Positions 10,616 to 21,764 of a DNA stretch of 64,000 nucleotides are shown here, in pieces; within the stretch, counting starts at the first letter, position 1; each line of letters starts with the position of its first letter. Under the pieces are notes generated by a model that was not told the origin of the DNA, did not search any database, and saw only the letters and a program-made list of their open reading frames with translations. Position numbers and translations under genes: made by a program. The DNA is taken from the NCBI GenBank assembly GCA_951799445.1, contig OX637292.1, forward strand, positions 7,877,296 through 7,941,295. The letters run 5' to 3'. The DNA comes from Pseudisothecium myosuroides (Eukaryota; Streptophyta; Bryopsida; Hypnales; Lembophyllaceae).

Positions 10616-12218
10616 TACAATAGCTACATATATTTATATAGTGTAGAATATCAAGAAAGTAGTTTGGGACAATCTAATTTCACTATTTAGTGTAGTGGTA
10701 TGCTAGGTGTCCATTTCAAGAAGGCATTAACGATCATAGCCATTTCTATATTTAGGTCAAGGTGGTGTACTTAGTAGTACTATCTCACGGGGGGCAGGGA
10801 TTCTTTTTTCTGGTGATAGTAGCTAGATTGCAACAAAAAATAATTTTGTGTAACAAGCCTATGGAAAAAGTAAGTTACAAATGAGGATCAAATTGGCGAA
10901 GTCAATCCAAATTAGAAGGTGGAGGTTGCCTCTTCACAAACACTTATTATGTGATGCCTAAAAAAGGTGCCAGAAAAAGATGTAGATTATTTAATACTAT
11001 GCAATATAAACTACAATTTTCTTCATCACTCTTTTTTTAGAGGGTAAAAAATAAAAAAACATTTTGGCAAGTTGCTAGTTTCACTCTCATATTTATTACT
11101 ATATGAAAAGTCTTGACAGAAAAGGGTGCATAAAAGTCGTTTCATTGCTTTTTTAAATGTTATAGATTTCAAATTGAATTGTCACCATAATTTAAATTAA
11201 ATCGTAGAAAAAAAATTCTAATTTTGAAAATAAAATAAAAGCATGGGTAAATCACAAGGAACATTTGACCAGGAGCATATGATTGCCTTATTTATTAATA
11301 GGGTATATTATTTTAATATTTAATAAATAAAAGATATTATCTTTTGTAAATTTTAAATATTTTTACATTATTAATGTAATTGACCTTTTGCTATCATAAT
11401 TAAAAATCTCTCATCCTTCATCCTTATCTATATCTATATTTTAGACTTGATTTTGATATCTCTTATTTTGACCCAATTCCAAAAGTCACAAAATATGTAT
11501 TTCATCTTTTTCTTTTTCAACCTGGTTTCAAGAGTCACAATGATGTTTTATCCTTTTCTTTTGGGCCAAAACAACCATTTCATTTGGATTATGGCATTTC
11601 ATTTCTTTGGAAAGTGTTTAACTCTAATGAAGAAATCTTGAAGCTTTTGATTCCAATGACACATTTGCTTTTCAATTGAAATTGTCACTAATACTAATAT
11701 ACAATTTTTTTCATTGGAGTTGTATAGCTCTAATCACTTCCTCCTTATACACTAAACTATATTAAATATCAGAGGGTTCCAAACAGATCTGCTTCACTGT
11801 TGAAAATCAACAATTTATAATTGATTTGTTTCCAAACTGTAATTGTGCTCTGCTTCAAAATTCAATCATGTTCATTGTGAAACTTTGTGAATGCAAACAA
11901 TCTCAAACATTATATTGAAAATCTCAAACATCATAATGAAAGTAAGTGCACTAGTTATTGCATGTGATCAAAATACCCATTACATTTCTTACTTGCAATG
12001 ATACAAAATTATGTCACACATATGCAACCTCAAAGCTATAAAATGGTAGATCGTCATGCACTTTCCAAAATAACTACAATACAGTAGTTGAATACGCTAG
12101 CCTTAAAATACATCCTACACACCTAACATTCACAAAATGTCTAGCTTGTACACTATAATTGTTTGCTTATTTGTGGTAAATAAAGGTGGGGTAGTATGAA
12201 GGAAGTGATGTATATCAG
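10616..12218. other. AT-rich intergenic sequence
   Basis: About 1.6 kb of strongly AT-rich spacer. No open frame has protein-like composition, and I found no defined transposon ends. Confidence 0.6.
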
Positions 12219-12220
12219 TA

Positions 12221-12426
12221 CAGTAGAACCTCTCTTACTACATAGTACCGGGACTATGCACTAAGGGAGGTTTATGCAATTGGAGAGGTTCTGTATTGAA
12301 CTTTGGCTAACTTGGCCTCTCACTATTGGGCCTCCAACTACAGTTCACAAATAAATGCTTCAAAGTATGATTTGTCTTATTGCATATTATGCACTAAGAT
12401 AGTATGCACTAAGAGGGGTTCTACTA
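12221..12426. mobile_element. pogo-type (Lemi-like) MITE
   Basis: TA (12219-12220 and 12427-12428) bounds CAGTAGAACCTCTCTTACTA on the left and, inverted on the right, TAGTAGAACCCCTCTTAGTG. CAGTNNAACCTC-type ends with TA duplication are characteristic of pogo/Tigger/Lemi elements. It is 206 bp with no coding sequence. The pogo-type transposase relic at 30-33 kb belongs to the group that could mobilise such ends. Confidence 0.82.
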
Positions 12427-12428
12427 TA

Positions 12429-13304
12429 TATGATTTGATCACCCACAACCACCAGCCTTGCTGTCACATGCTAATTGGTGATTCATATTAACAAGTTTAA
12501 ACAGCTCATCCATGGAGCTGTCCGGATACAGTAGCTGCATTTATACGCCAAGCACAATGTTGAATTTCATGATACTATTAAAATCAAAGTAGTATCATTC
12601 AAGTACTAACTGATGGATCACAACATCAAATATCATACGAATAAGTTTGTATGACTGCAACAAACACACAAACCCATATAAAATAATTTCAAATAGTCAA
12701 GGCCTGACTCTCCATACCAGTAGAAATTACTGGATTGGTAGCTTCCCTCTCCTTTAGACATTAGTGAATGAAACTCATTCAACACTGAAGTTTGTGAGAC
12801 GCTCAACAAATGATGTTGGAATTTTGTAGTTAGAAGACCAGCATCAGACCTAGTTCAACATTCTTTTGACATTCTTAGATTCCAGGTTTGAATCTATTTT
12901 GGTTGCTTGAATTCTTGTAATCTAATCTATTCTGATTAGGTAGGGTGCCATTTGCTGGAAAATTGTTTGTTTTTTCCACATATATGTACATTGTCATTTA
13001 CATAACATTCAGTAGCAGTCATTGACTCTGCCTTCCCCCGAACGAAATGGTGTGGAATACACCACACCATATCAGTAACTACTGATTTGGTGCGGACAGT
13101 TGTCAATATTTGTCAGAACTGAACTTCAAGCCCGCACCGCGACTGTACACTGAAGTAGTGGAAAATTAAAAATTTCCAAGTAAAACTGAATACAAAACAA
13201 TGGGAACTTTAAACAAAATGCTATTGGATTCATTGAGAATATTGATTTCTATGTTATTGTAGAAATACCTCACTTTGAATTGGAATCCATTTATACATTG
13301 TGCT
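12429..13304. other. Intergenic; small palindrome only
   Basis: AT-rich spacer. The only structure noticed is a short palindrome, TGGTGTGGAATACACCACACCA-like, near 13050. No gene recognised. Confidence 0.5.
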
Positions 13305-13935
13305 TTTCGAAGTGAGAAGACAACTCTTTATATGCACATGGAGTGGTAGGAGGTAGAGCAATCCATGTGGGATAAATAAAATAGCATTTGTACGTTCTCA
13401 TGTACTCATAGTTAAGTCAAAAACAAAGAATTGTGTTAAAAGTAGAATTTTAGACCTTGTTTAGGCATAGTAAAATAACTTTTCTCAAAAAACTTTGAAC
13501 TAAAAAAGTTGTTAAATGAAGACAAGTTTCACCTCCAAAAAACCGTTTGGGATTTTGAATCTCCAATAAAAAGTTATGAATAAATTTCGGAGAGGATTTT
13601 TAATGGATTTTAAAATGACTTTGTAGAAAATGTCCATTAAAAATCCTCTCCGAAATTTATTCATAACTTTTGATTGGAGATTCAAAATCCCAAAAGGATT
13701 TTTGGAGGTGAAACTTATCTTCATTTAACAACTTTTTTTAGTTCAAAGTTTTTTGAGAAAAGTTATTTTACTATGCCTAAACGAGGTCTGAAATTCTACT
13801 TTTAACACAATTATTTGTTTTTGACTTAACTATGAGTGCATGAGAACCTACAAATTCTATTTTATTTATCCCACATGGGATGCTCTACTTCCTACCTCCC
13901 CATGTGTATATATAGAGTTATCTTTCACTTTGAAA
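13305..13935. mobile_element. Large fold-back MITE (arms ~285 bp)
   Basis: Left arm about 13322-13607 and right arm about 13633-13919 are near-perfect inverted copies around a roughly 25 bp loop. Matching blocks are GCACATGGAGTGGTAGGAGG / CTTCCTACCTCCCCATGTG and AAATTTCGGAGAGGATTTTT / AAAAATCCTCTCCGAAATTT. The same family occurs at 61558-62300. Transcripts would form a long hairpin, a likely siRNA source. Confidence 0.88.
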
Positions 13936-14384
13936 TCCAAGATAAGTTATTGATTGCAAATATTAACAAGGCATTAGTGTATTACTCATTGGATTCTTTG
14001 CCAACATCTTTCACTACAATATTTGATGATTTGTATGTCTAGTCCTAAAATTAAGAAAAGAAAATGGAACATACCATAATGTACTGTCACTATCCTGGTA
14101 CCGAAGCTTATATAAATTCAGTGGAGATGAAAGTCATGGATGAGGACTTCGGAGAGGAAAAGGCAGCCTCTCTGAAGGCTACTGAATGTTATGTTAGTAG
14201 ACATCATATTTAGCTTGCATTCTATTGTATACTTGTATTGACATTCAGGAGTGGTGAGAGTTGTTGTGTAAACTTAGGTGTTGATTGAATTGAAGATCAT
14301 GGTTCTAGCTTGGGTGTAGGTGGAGTTGGGAGCTATGGCAATGTGGTGAAATGCGGTCTTCCAAATGACAGCGGCGGCCTAGTA

Positions 14385-14757
14385 GACTGGCCAAGGTAAA
14401 TTGACCCCTTGCTCGGCCCCTTGGGAAAATGCTGAAATTTTTTATTGTCCACACATCATAAGATTTGCAAATTTTGGAATCATATTTGCAATCAGAGGCC
14501 CTATTTCAGCTAGGACAATAGTAGAAAATAGGCTATAAATGACTGGTCCACAATGACTGCGGCAATCACTTCGCAGTCATTTTGTAGTCATTGTGGACAA
14601 AAATGACTGTTGTAGTCATTGTGGACCAGTCATTCAAGACCCTGTTTTCTACTAGTGGGAGGGATAAACGGGAAGGTAAATTAATCAAAATAGGGGGCTT
14701 TTTTTTACTTGCAACCTTGGAATGTCTTACAACGTCCAAGTGAGGGAGCCAATTCAT
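14385..14757. mobile_element. MITE with GGTGAACTGGCCCC-type ends (interrupted)
   Basis: The ends (GGTAAATTGACCCCTTGCTC left; inverted right TGAATTGGCTCCCTCACTTG) match the intact, better-preserved copy at 24386-24640 in inverse orientation. The element is split by the CACTA insertion at 14516-14657. Confidence 0.7.
14516..14657. mobile_element. CACTA-type MITE with GGA target duplication
   Basis: The inverted ends are CAATAGTAGAAAATAGGC and CACTAGTAGAAAACAGGGTC. They are flanked by GGA at 14513-14515 and 14658-14660. Subterminal ATGACTGGTCCACAATGACT is mirrored on the other side. The three-base duplication and CACTA-like ends identify the superfamily; the left end has decayed to CAATA. It is 142 bp. 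Confidence 0.82.
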
Positions 14758-17035
14758 CGCGTCGCTCCATCCTCTATGAAAGATTGTGGGAGCCCCTACC
14801 GTTGAAATGCATGGCTACTCCCACCGCACTTAAGTGACTCGAACTTGGACCCCCCCTTATTGTGCCTCAATGACTCGGGCCTACTACTCGGGCTCTTTAT
14901 TCTTGCTTGTGTTGTTGTAGAAGCTCATAGCACAGGTTGTGCACTTGAGTCGTTGGAGGCCTACCATTCACAACTTGTGCATGTGTGGAGGCTGTGAGCT
15001 CCCAATTCGTCACTTGGGACTCATAGTCTTCTTTTTTCCAAAATTGTGCAATTTAAGTCGTAATTATATACAAAAAGCCCTAAAAAGAGTGTAAAACCAG
15101 AATAGGCATGTTACATACCAATGTGCCCTTTGGTCCTAAATAGCCTTTTTTCCTTAGAATAGTCCTAAAACCCACTTGTAAATAGGTTAGAACCACAGAA
15201 GGAGTGGGAATCAACAGGTTTGAGGGTTCTTACCCAAATAGCCTAAAATCACTGTGCATGTGACCATGCTTGGCTAAATTGGTCTGAGGGAAGTCTAGGG
15301 AGATTCTTAGATAGATTCCCCGAGAGAGGTTTCAGTTTTCCCATCCCATCGACGAATAGTAGAAACCCCGATTGTTAGCTTGCAGGTGTCATTCTCTCAA
15401 GACGGACCAGTGGAGGAATCTATGGTCACCGGATTGTGATCTTGGGTCGGAACCATACCTAGAAGTCAAAAGTGAAATCCATTCGCCGTGATTCCTCTGT
15501 ATGCGGAAGATTCCCTGACTGTCGGTAAACCAACGGAGGTGTCTTTTTACCCTCCTTATCAAGACATGCAAGATCAAGATGTGAACTTGCAAATCTCTTG
15601 GGAAACTCCATGAGAGGTTCCCCAAGAAGTTTCGGAATTTTCTGAATTGAAGAAATATCCCTTCCGGACGGTCAACCGCCTAAAATCACAACGGGAAATT
15701 CACGGTAATTACCCAGGTGGCGGTAAAATCTCACTAAAAATGAAGTTAGCTTCTTTTATGCTAATAACGTGCCCCGACAAGTTTCATGGTGTTTTGATAG
15801 CGGGAGATGGCCGAATCACCGACATTCTTTCAAAATATCCACGTGGAAGGATTTACGTGGAGTTGACCGACGTCCCGGGAGCACACGAAGTCGGAACGAA
15901 GTCAACAAAGGGTCTTTTCTTACTCCCTAAGACCTCCCAGACCACCCTGGCTAGTCACCTTTGTCAGAAAAGGTAACCTCCAAAAAATAGATTTTTACCT
16001 CTTTTACTAACTCTAGTTGGCAATAGTTTACGGTGAGATTTTGGCGTTGAAATAGGGGGTAGGAGGATCCCAGGACAAAAAATGGCCTTTTGAAGCCAAT
16101 GGCACAATCGGTTTTTGATTTGGAGTTGATCTCCAATAGTTAGAGATTTGGACCAGCGTAAACCCCAAACTAGGTGAAAATCCTAAAAGATAAGGATGAA
16201 AATCCAAGTTGATAGGGTTACCTAGGTTAAAAGAAGGGAGGTGAGGGCCTTGGGAAACCTATAAAAGGGCCCTCATTTCTCTCCAAAGCCACCCCCCATT
16301 CTTAGTTTTGGGGTCCGTTGGGTCTACGTGGTGGTGGATATTTTGGCAATTCTTAGCCAAAAACCTCAAACGGTGTTTTTGGGGCATCTTTTTGCTTCTT
16401 TGCTTGTGTTTCTTGAGGTTCGTGAGAACCCTAGGGGATTCCCCTAAGTGGTACACGCTTTGATTCCTTGTATTCTTGGTGAAACGTGATTTTGTTGGGG
16501 TATTGTTTTGTTCTTCCAAGGTCTTGCACTAATCCTAAAGCCACCCCCACCGTACCTTGGCGATGCCGCTTTGGGGGCCTTTAGTGTCAAAGTTTGTGAT
16601 AGTAATGGTTGAAGTAGGAGTACTCTTTTTAGCAAACTAACCCGTCCCCAAGTGGCCCCTCTTTATTCGTAATTGTTGGTAAACCGCCCTCACGGCGAAG
16701 CTTTGAAACCCCAAGTGTCTAAAGTCCTAAATTGTGTGTTAAATCGTGGGAAACGGCAAAGCTCTAGCCTTGTAGGTCCCACCAATCCTAGATTCGATGT
16801 TAAAACCAAAATTACGGCAGAGCCTTGAACCTCGGTAGACCCCGGTATCAAGGTGTAGTTTCCAAAACGCGTAGGAAACATCTTAAGGTTTAGCTTCCAA
16901 AAATCGACTCTCGTAGTACAAATAGCCACGTAACATGGAAAACACGGAGCAATACTCTTCATCCCTTGTCAAGGGTTTTTGTTCGTAAAAAGTAGACCAA
17001 TTGTCTCCCAACCCTGGCGATTAAACCCGGGGCCA
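14758..17035. other. Unclassified moderately GC-rich repeat-like region
   Basis: This 2.3 kb stretch differs in base composition from its surroundings. It has a 109-codon open frame at 15647-15976 (unrecognised, possibly spurious) and a TATA-like CCTATAAAAGGGCCC near 16255. Two similar short blocks, GGAAACGGCAAAGCTC and an ATTACGGCAGAGCC counterpart, lie near 16750 and 16810. It may be an old LTR-element remnant, but no terminal repeats, PBS or Pol motifs were found. Confidence 0.35.
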
Positions 17036-17182
17036 GGGGCCAGCCAGCCCAAGACCAGCTAGCCCGAGACCAGCAGCTGGGAGCCAGCCAGCCCGAGCCA
17101 GCGGCCGGGACCAACTAGCCCACCAACGGCCGGGAAGCAGCCAGCCTCCAGCAAGTCGGGAGCCAGCCGGCCCAAGGCTCTT
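17036..17182. repeat. CCAGC/CCAGCC-rich degenerate microsatellite
   Basis: About 145 bp built from variants of CCAGCCAGCCCGAGA and AGCGGCCGGGAC. It is very GC-rich in an AT-rich neighbourhood and is followed by a poly-T run and an A/G-rich tract. No coding interpretation is supported. Confidence 0.65.
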
Positions 17183-18055
17183 TTTTTTGGTTTTTTTTAT
17201 CCTTAATCAAGACAAATTAACAAAATAAACAAACCACAAGGGGAGTAGGGGAAAAGAGAACCTAGATTAGGCTAGAACTAGGGAGGTCTATAGAAAGAAG
17301 TAGGAGTAGCATTGACTAAAAGCAAAACCTAGGGTATTAAGTAGAGTGAAGTTAGTGTTACATTAGGAAAAAGATAGGCAGGAGTAGTGAAGATTAAAGA
17401 GGAAGACTAGTAGGGCTTAGAGTCACACTAACTTACTCCACCACCACACATCCATCAATCAAAAACGCTCCACCTACATCAACCAACTTCCATACACCAA
17501 GGCAACCAAAAGAACAATGAGAATGATGAGACTAGAGGAAGTTTAAGAAGAAGAAGAAGATGGAAGGAGAAGGAGATTAGGGAAATGTCAAGAGGCATTG
17601 TGAGCCATAGAGCGGCCTTACGTAAGAAACCAAAAGAACGTGCCAATAAATAGCCCTAAATGGCATAAGAGGGTTGGTGGCACCATCATCAAGTAGGAAT
17701 AGTAAAGTAGGAATAGTGAAATAGGAATAGTGGAATAGAAATAGTAGCAACCAAACAAAACACAAAAAAATCTTTTTCCTTCTCTAAAAAAATTCAAGAA
17801 ATACCACAACATGGTGCATGAAGGAAACCTCAGCGACCTCATCCGTGATCTCCAAGGCGAGGTGGGTCGCTAAACTCCCTCCGTACCTTTTTAAATTGCA
17901 AAACCTCAACTAGTACTAAGCAAGGCCGAGAGCAAGGTCCTAGGGGCTAAAAGTCAGGGCAAAATAGATTAGAGAATCCTAGAGTAGGAATCTAGAGGTC
18001 TCCAAAAACCTAAAATACGCCCAATTCCGAGCCAAAATGAAGAAGTTATGAGTAG
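17183..18055. other. Purine-rich spacer, no gene recognised
   Basis: A/G-biased plus strand with repeated AGTAGGAATAG-type words (17690-17750). No coherent coding frame and no transposon termini. Confidence 0.5.
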
Positions 18056-18730
18056 ATGAAGTTAGGAGCCATGTTGGATGAAATGTAGCAAAATTCATCC
18101 AAGAGGAACAAGGAATAGAAGATAAAAAGAAAGACTAATTAAAGACCCAAAAGTTAAAATAGAAGTTAGTTTTGAATTTAGGATTGACCGCAATCAGTGG
18201 ATGAAGTTTGAGGAACCGAGTAGCGGTCAAACTTCATCCATGAATAACTTTTGCTAGGAAGCACCAAACCTTGGTTAACTAGTCATAGTAGAAAGTTAAA
18301 ATTAGGGTTTACAAGGAACAAAACTTAAACTGTCTAAAATTAGTAACTTACCAAGCATAATTAAGCCCCTTAAGTAAAACAAGGAAGTGGATTAGGGACT
18401 TTTGAGATTAAGTTTAGGTTAAGTATAGAGTTAGAACCTCTTAGAAAAAGTTTAAGGTAACCCAAAACTAAACCCAGCTTAAGAAAATACCTAAACCCTA
18501 AGCAGTTAAGGAGGGATGAAGTTCGGAACCAGTGATGGATGAACCCTCGAGGATTTCATCCAATTGAACCAAAACTTGGGAACTAGGTTAACCATAGAGA
18601 GCTAGAACCCTGACCCAAATTCCAAGTCAAATCGGAATTAGGAGTCCATAGAAAAGAATGGATGAAGTTTGAGGAACCGAGTAGCGGTCAAACTTCATCC
18701 GTCCATAACTTTCTCTAGGAGAGTCCAAAT
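18056..18730. repeat. Alternating GGATGAA...TTCATCC hairpins, two duplicated types
   Basis: Four hairpins share the arms GGATGAA/TTCATCC. Type A lies near 18078-18103 and 18535-18561. Type B, at about 18198-18238 and 18660-18700, has perfect 13 bp arms GGATGAAGTTTGA / TCAAACTTCATCC around the loop GGAACCGAGTAGCGG. The two type B copies are identical over about 40 bp, 462 bp apart, while sequence between them has diverged much more. An A-B-A-B order suggests an old tandem duplication with selective or recent homogenisation of the hairpins. Confidence 0.7.
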
Positions 18731-19195
18731 CAAACAAACTTTATACTTTTAGAGACGGCGTGAGGCACTTTTTCATCTAGGATAGATAAGTTTAGACTAA
18801 GATTACCTCTTCTCCTAAAACCACCAAGCCTCTCAGGCCATGATTCAGACTTAGTAGTATTAGCACTTCCGGTTAGGGTTTTCATTTTTTTTGTACGAGT
18901 TAACAAACATTAGGAGCATAGAAAAGATCCATTGCTTGGAAGGCACAATGGATTGGCGCTAGACACCCATAGATCGAGTCAGAACGCTTGTTTAAACTGA
19001 GAGCCTGGTTGTGCTTGTTTGTTTACCAAGGGTGGGTAAACGAGTGCTCACAGAGGCCTACCATGCTAAAGAAAAGGGGTGCTAGAGGCATATTAGGCGC
19101 TTCCAATGCCAAGATCCTTAGTACTGGTGCCGACAATTTAGCCTTGGACCTCAAGGCCTTCAACCATGGCCTTGAGATCGCTCTTTCATGGATCT
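18731..19195. other. Spacer with a short open frame
   Basis: A 78-codon frame (18988-19224) runs into the adjacent CACTA fold-back, so its end is transposon sequence. Not recognised. Confidence 0.4.
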
Positions 19196-19198
19196 TGA

Positions 19199-19401
19199 CA
19201 CTACAAGAGAAAGGGGTGTTTTAAGTAGTGTCCTAGACATCACATTTTTTAAGTAACGTCTTTTAAGTAAGTTTTTAAATAAAATTTTACTAAAAAGACA
19301 ATCTTTTTAGTAAAATTTTACTTAAAATTTTACTTAAAAGACGTTACTTAAAAAAGGTGATGTCTAGGACACTACTTAAAACACCCCTTTCTCTTGTAGT
19401 G
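19199..19401. mobile_element. CACTA fold-back MITE with TGA target duplication
   Basis: CACTACAAGAGAAAGGGGTG opens the element and its exact inverse closes it. The arms pair for about 95 bp (GTTTTAAGTAGTGTCC, GACATCAC, AAGTAACGTCTTTTAAGTAA). TGA at 19196-19198 and 19402-19404 is the three-base duplication typical of CACTA elements. The arms are almost identical, so the insertion is young. Confidence 0.92.
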
Positions 19402-19404
19402 TGA

Positions 19405-20704
19405 TGAGGACATGGTGGAGGTTGTCTAAGTCAAGCCGTCTTTGAAGAGGGCGGAGCCATTCTTGGAGGGGGAGGTCACTTAGTGCGGCAGAAATTAGGA
19501 TGGATTTTATTCATTTCAGGTAAAATTTATAAAAGAATTACAAATAAGGAAGGGGACATTGAAAGTGACAAATCCATTATAAGTATTGTAGATAGCCTAA
19601 AAATTTGGGCCATTAAGATTTTAGTACATGTAATTTAGAGGCTGAAGAATTGGATCCTAGGAATTGTATTTAGTATAGTCTGCTTGTACAATGGTACAAG
19701 TGGGTACACAGGTGGGTCACAGTGTGAGAGAATTTTTTGATGCAGATATCTGCATGAACTCTAGCACCAATAGTTTGCTCTCGAGTTTGCTGTTGCAGTG
19801 GTTCAAATTTTGGCAGACCATTGTGATTGTTCCCACATTTTGACAATCATACACATTTTGAGTACTTTCAATAGATTACCATGTGTTTTTAAATACATTT
19901 TCACAATAGGGTACCATTTTCTTTTCATGTTGACATCATTCATGCACTTTGAGTTTACTGTTGTGGTTTGTTTTTGGGATCCTAAACCATGCTGCATTGT
20001 TTGCCATTTTCACTTACATTAGTGTCCATAATTGCACACTTAGTACACTTTCAATTTGCGTTTGCATTGCCTTCTAGTTTTAATCACATGTGAATCACAA
20101 TTGAATGTAGGCTTTATTGATATTTAGTTGCAGTTTCAGGTATTTAGGGTATGATGGGGATTGGAAATTCTGTTTAGCAATTTGTCTTTGTTTTTTCATG
20201 CTTCTTAAGGTAGTAGGTACAAAATTCAAAGGTTGAATTATAATTAAGAGCCTTTGCTACCAATTTGGAGATTTCAAAGTTCTTTTATAATTTCTGTATA
20301 TTTCAAACTTAAAGTTAGAATGCATGAAAATAGGTAGAATTCTAGTCATTTGCTTGGGGGACTTGTTTTTCTAACAATTTGGTTTAGTTTTGTAACACTT
20401 TGTTTGAGAATGCATGAAAACAAGTTCAATTTTAGTCATTTTCTTGGGGAACTTGTTTTCTAACAAATATTCCTTCTCATTAACTTGCAATTCACTTTTG
20501 CTCTTTATAAAGAATATAGCCTACAAAAAATTGCATTGATGTAAGTATTATAAGTAATTAGAGAGTGCCATAATATAGGCCATTTTCACGAATTAAGTAT
20601 TATAGGGGCCGTCTTAATTTTGCCTTAGAGTTAAATAGCCCCCTCAAAAATCCCCCCTCGCCGCACGTGGTGCACAAAATATACAAAGAGTGACCCACCT
20701 GAGG
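19405..20704. other. AT-rich intergenic sequence
   Basis: About 1.3 kb. Two phrases around GAATGCATGAAAA and TTTAGTCATTT...CTTGGGG recur near 20320 and 20410, a weak local duplication. No gene recognised. Confidence 0.5.
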
Positions 20705-20908
20705 AGCCATTATTGTCACATTGAGCAAGTTAGGATCACTAGACGTCCGGGACGGGTGGACATATGGGACGGTTCAGATGGAGTAGACATATAATGTAAT
20801 TACCTTAAAGAAGTCACATTGGACGGGTTAGGGTCACCAGACGTCTTGGTTAGGTGGGTGAATCGGACAGTTAGGATAGACGGTCCGCCCAATGTGATAA
20901 CTATGGCC
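20705..20908. mobile_element. MITE with GCCATTATTGTCACATTG-type ends, intact copy
   Basis: The ends GCCATTATTGTCACATTGAG and, inverted, GGCCATAGTTATCACATTGG form terminal repeats. Inside, the terminal module with GGTCACCAGACGTC-like sequence is repeated in tandem. A second copy at 21765-22894 is split by a TTAA element. Superfamily not assigned. Confidence 0.65.
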
Positions 20909-21764
20909 AGAGTGGGTGCCTTTTAGCACCCCTATTTTCTAGGATTGGCTCCGCTGTTGCATCCAAGACTCCTATGGCGCGTGGCAAGACCATCTATCAA
21001 ATGTTGTGCAACCTGCCTATCTCACTGGGCGCTTGATTCCGGAAGCAACTCGACCTTTTCTGACGTTGCCATTGGCAAAGGTCAAGAATTTTTTTTAGAA
21101 ATGCTCAATCCTTGGCGACTCCAAGTGTGGAGCAAACTCCCAATCTCAACATTGCCTTGTGGTCGTTTAGCTTGAGGAGGCTCACATGGACTAGAGGCTG
21201 TGGGCCAACTTGTTGCAACGAGCACCACTGCCCTAACCATAGAGGAGGACATGTAACATGGATCATTGCGCAACGCTTGGGAGGAAATCTTCTTCATTGC
21301 CTTCAAGAAGCGGGTCTCAGACGAGGTGTTTGTGGAAGAAGTCAACTACGCAATGCACCAATAGCAAATGGTTAGTGGAGACAATTAATTCCTCAAGTGG
21401 TTCACCATCCACCCGGCTTATTGATATGTTGTCTTCTTTGTAATGTTTGTTTGTAGCCTTAGGGTTGTTGTTGAATGGCCTAGTTGGAACTTGAGCAATT
21501 GAAGTGGTTGTCTTGACTTTTGTGGAGCTTTGAGACTATGATTGTGCAACTTTTTCTGGTTGAAATTTCTAAAGCTTGTTTGTAAAATTGAGGTGTATTG
21601 TGGTGAAGAATTTCTTTGCAGTTGGAGATGATGAAGTCTTGTAGAGAGCAACGTTGTTGGATTGAGTTCTTTGGAGAGCCGAAGCTGAATCAATAGATTG
21701 TGTCCTCCTTTTGTCACTATTGAGCCACGTTTAACTAATACAAATGCTTTTCTTAGACCTCTTT
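20909..21764. other. Segment between two MITE copies, no gene assigned
   Basis: Less AT-rich than the flanks, with several open frames of 60-145 codons on both strands, none recognised. Being bracketed by two direct copies of one MITE, it may be part of a larger element, but the MITE copies look like independent complete elements. Confidence 0.4.

Noticed and set aside
15647..15976. 109-codon open frame as a gene
   Set aside because: No recognisable domain, no good start context and no homologous neighbours; length is compatible with chance in this GC-richer stretch.
20909..21764. LTR retrotransposon bounded by the two direct MITE copies
   Set aside because: Each flanking copy has its own terminal inverted repeats and is a complete MITE. 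No PBS, polypurine tract or Pol motif lies between.
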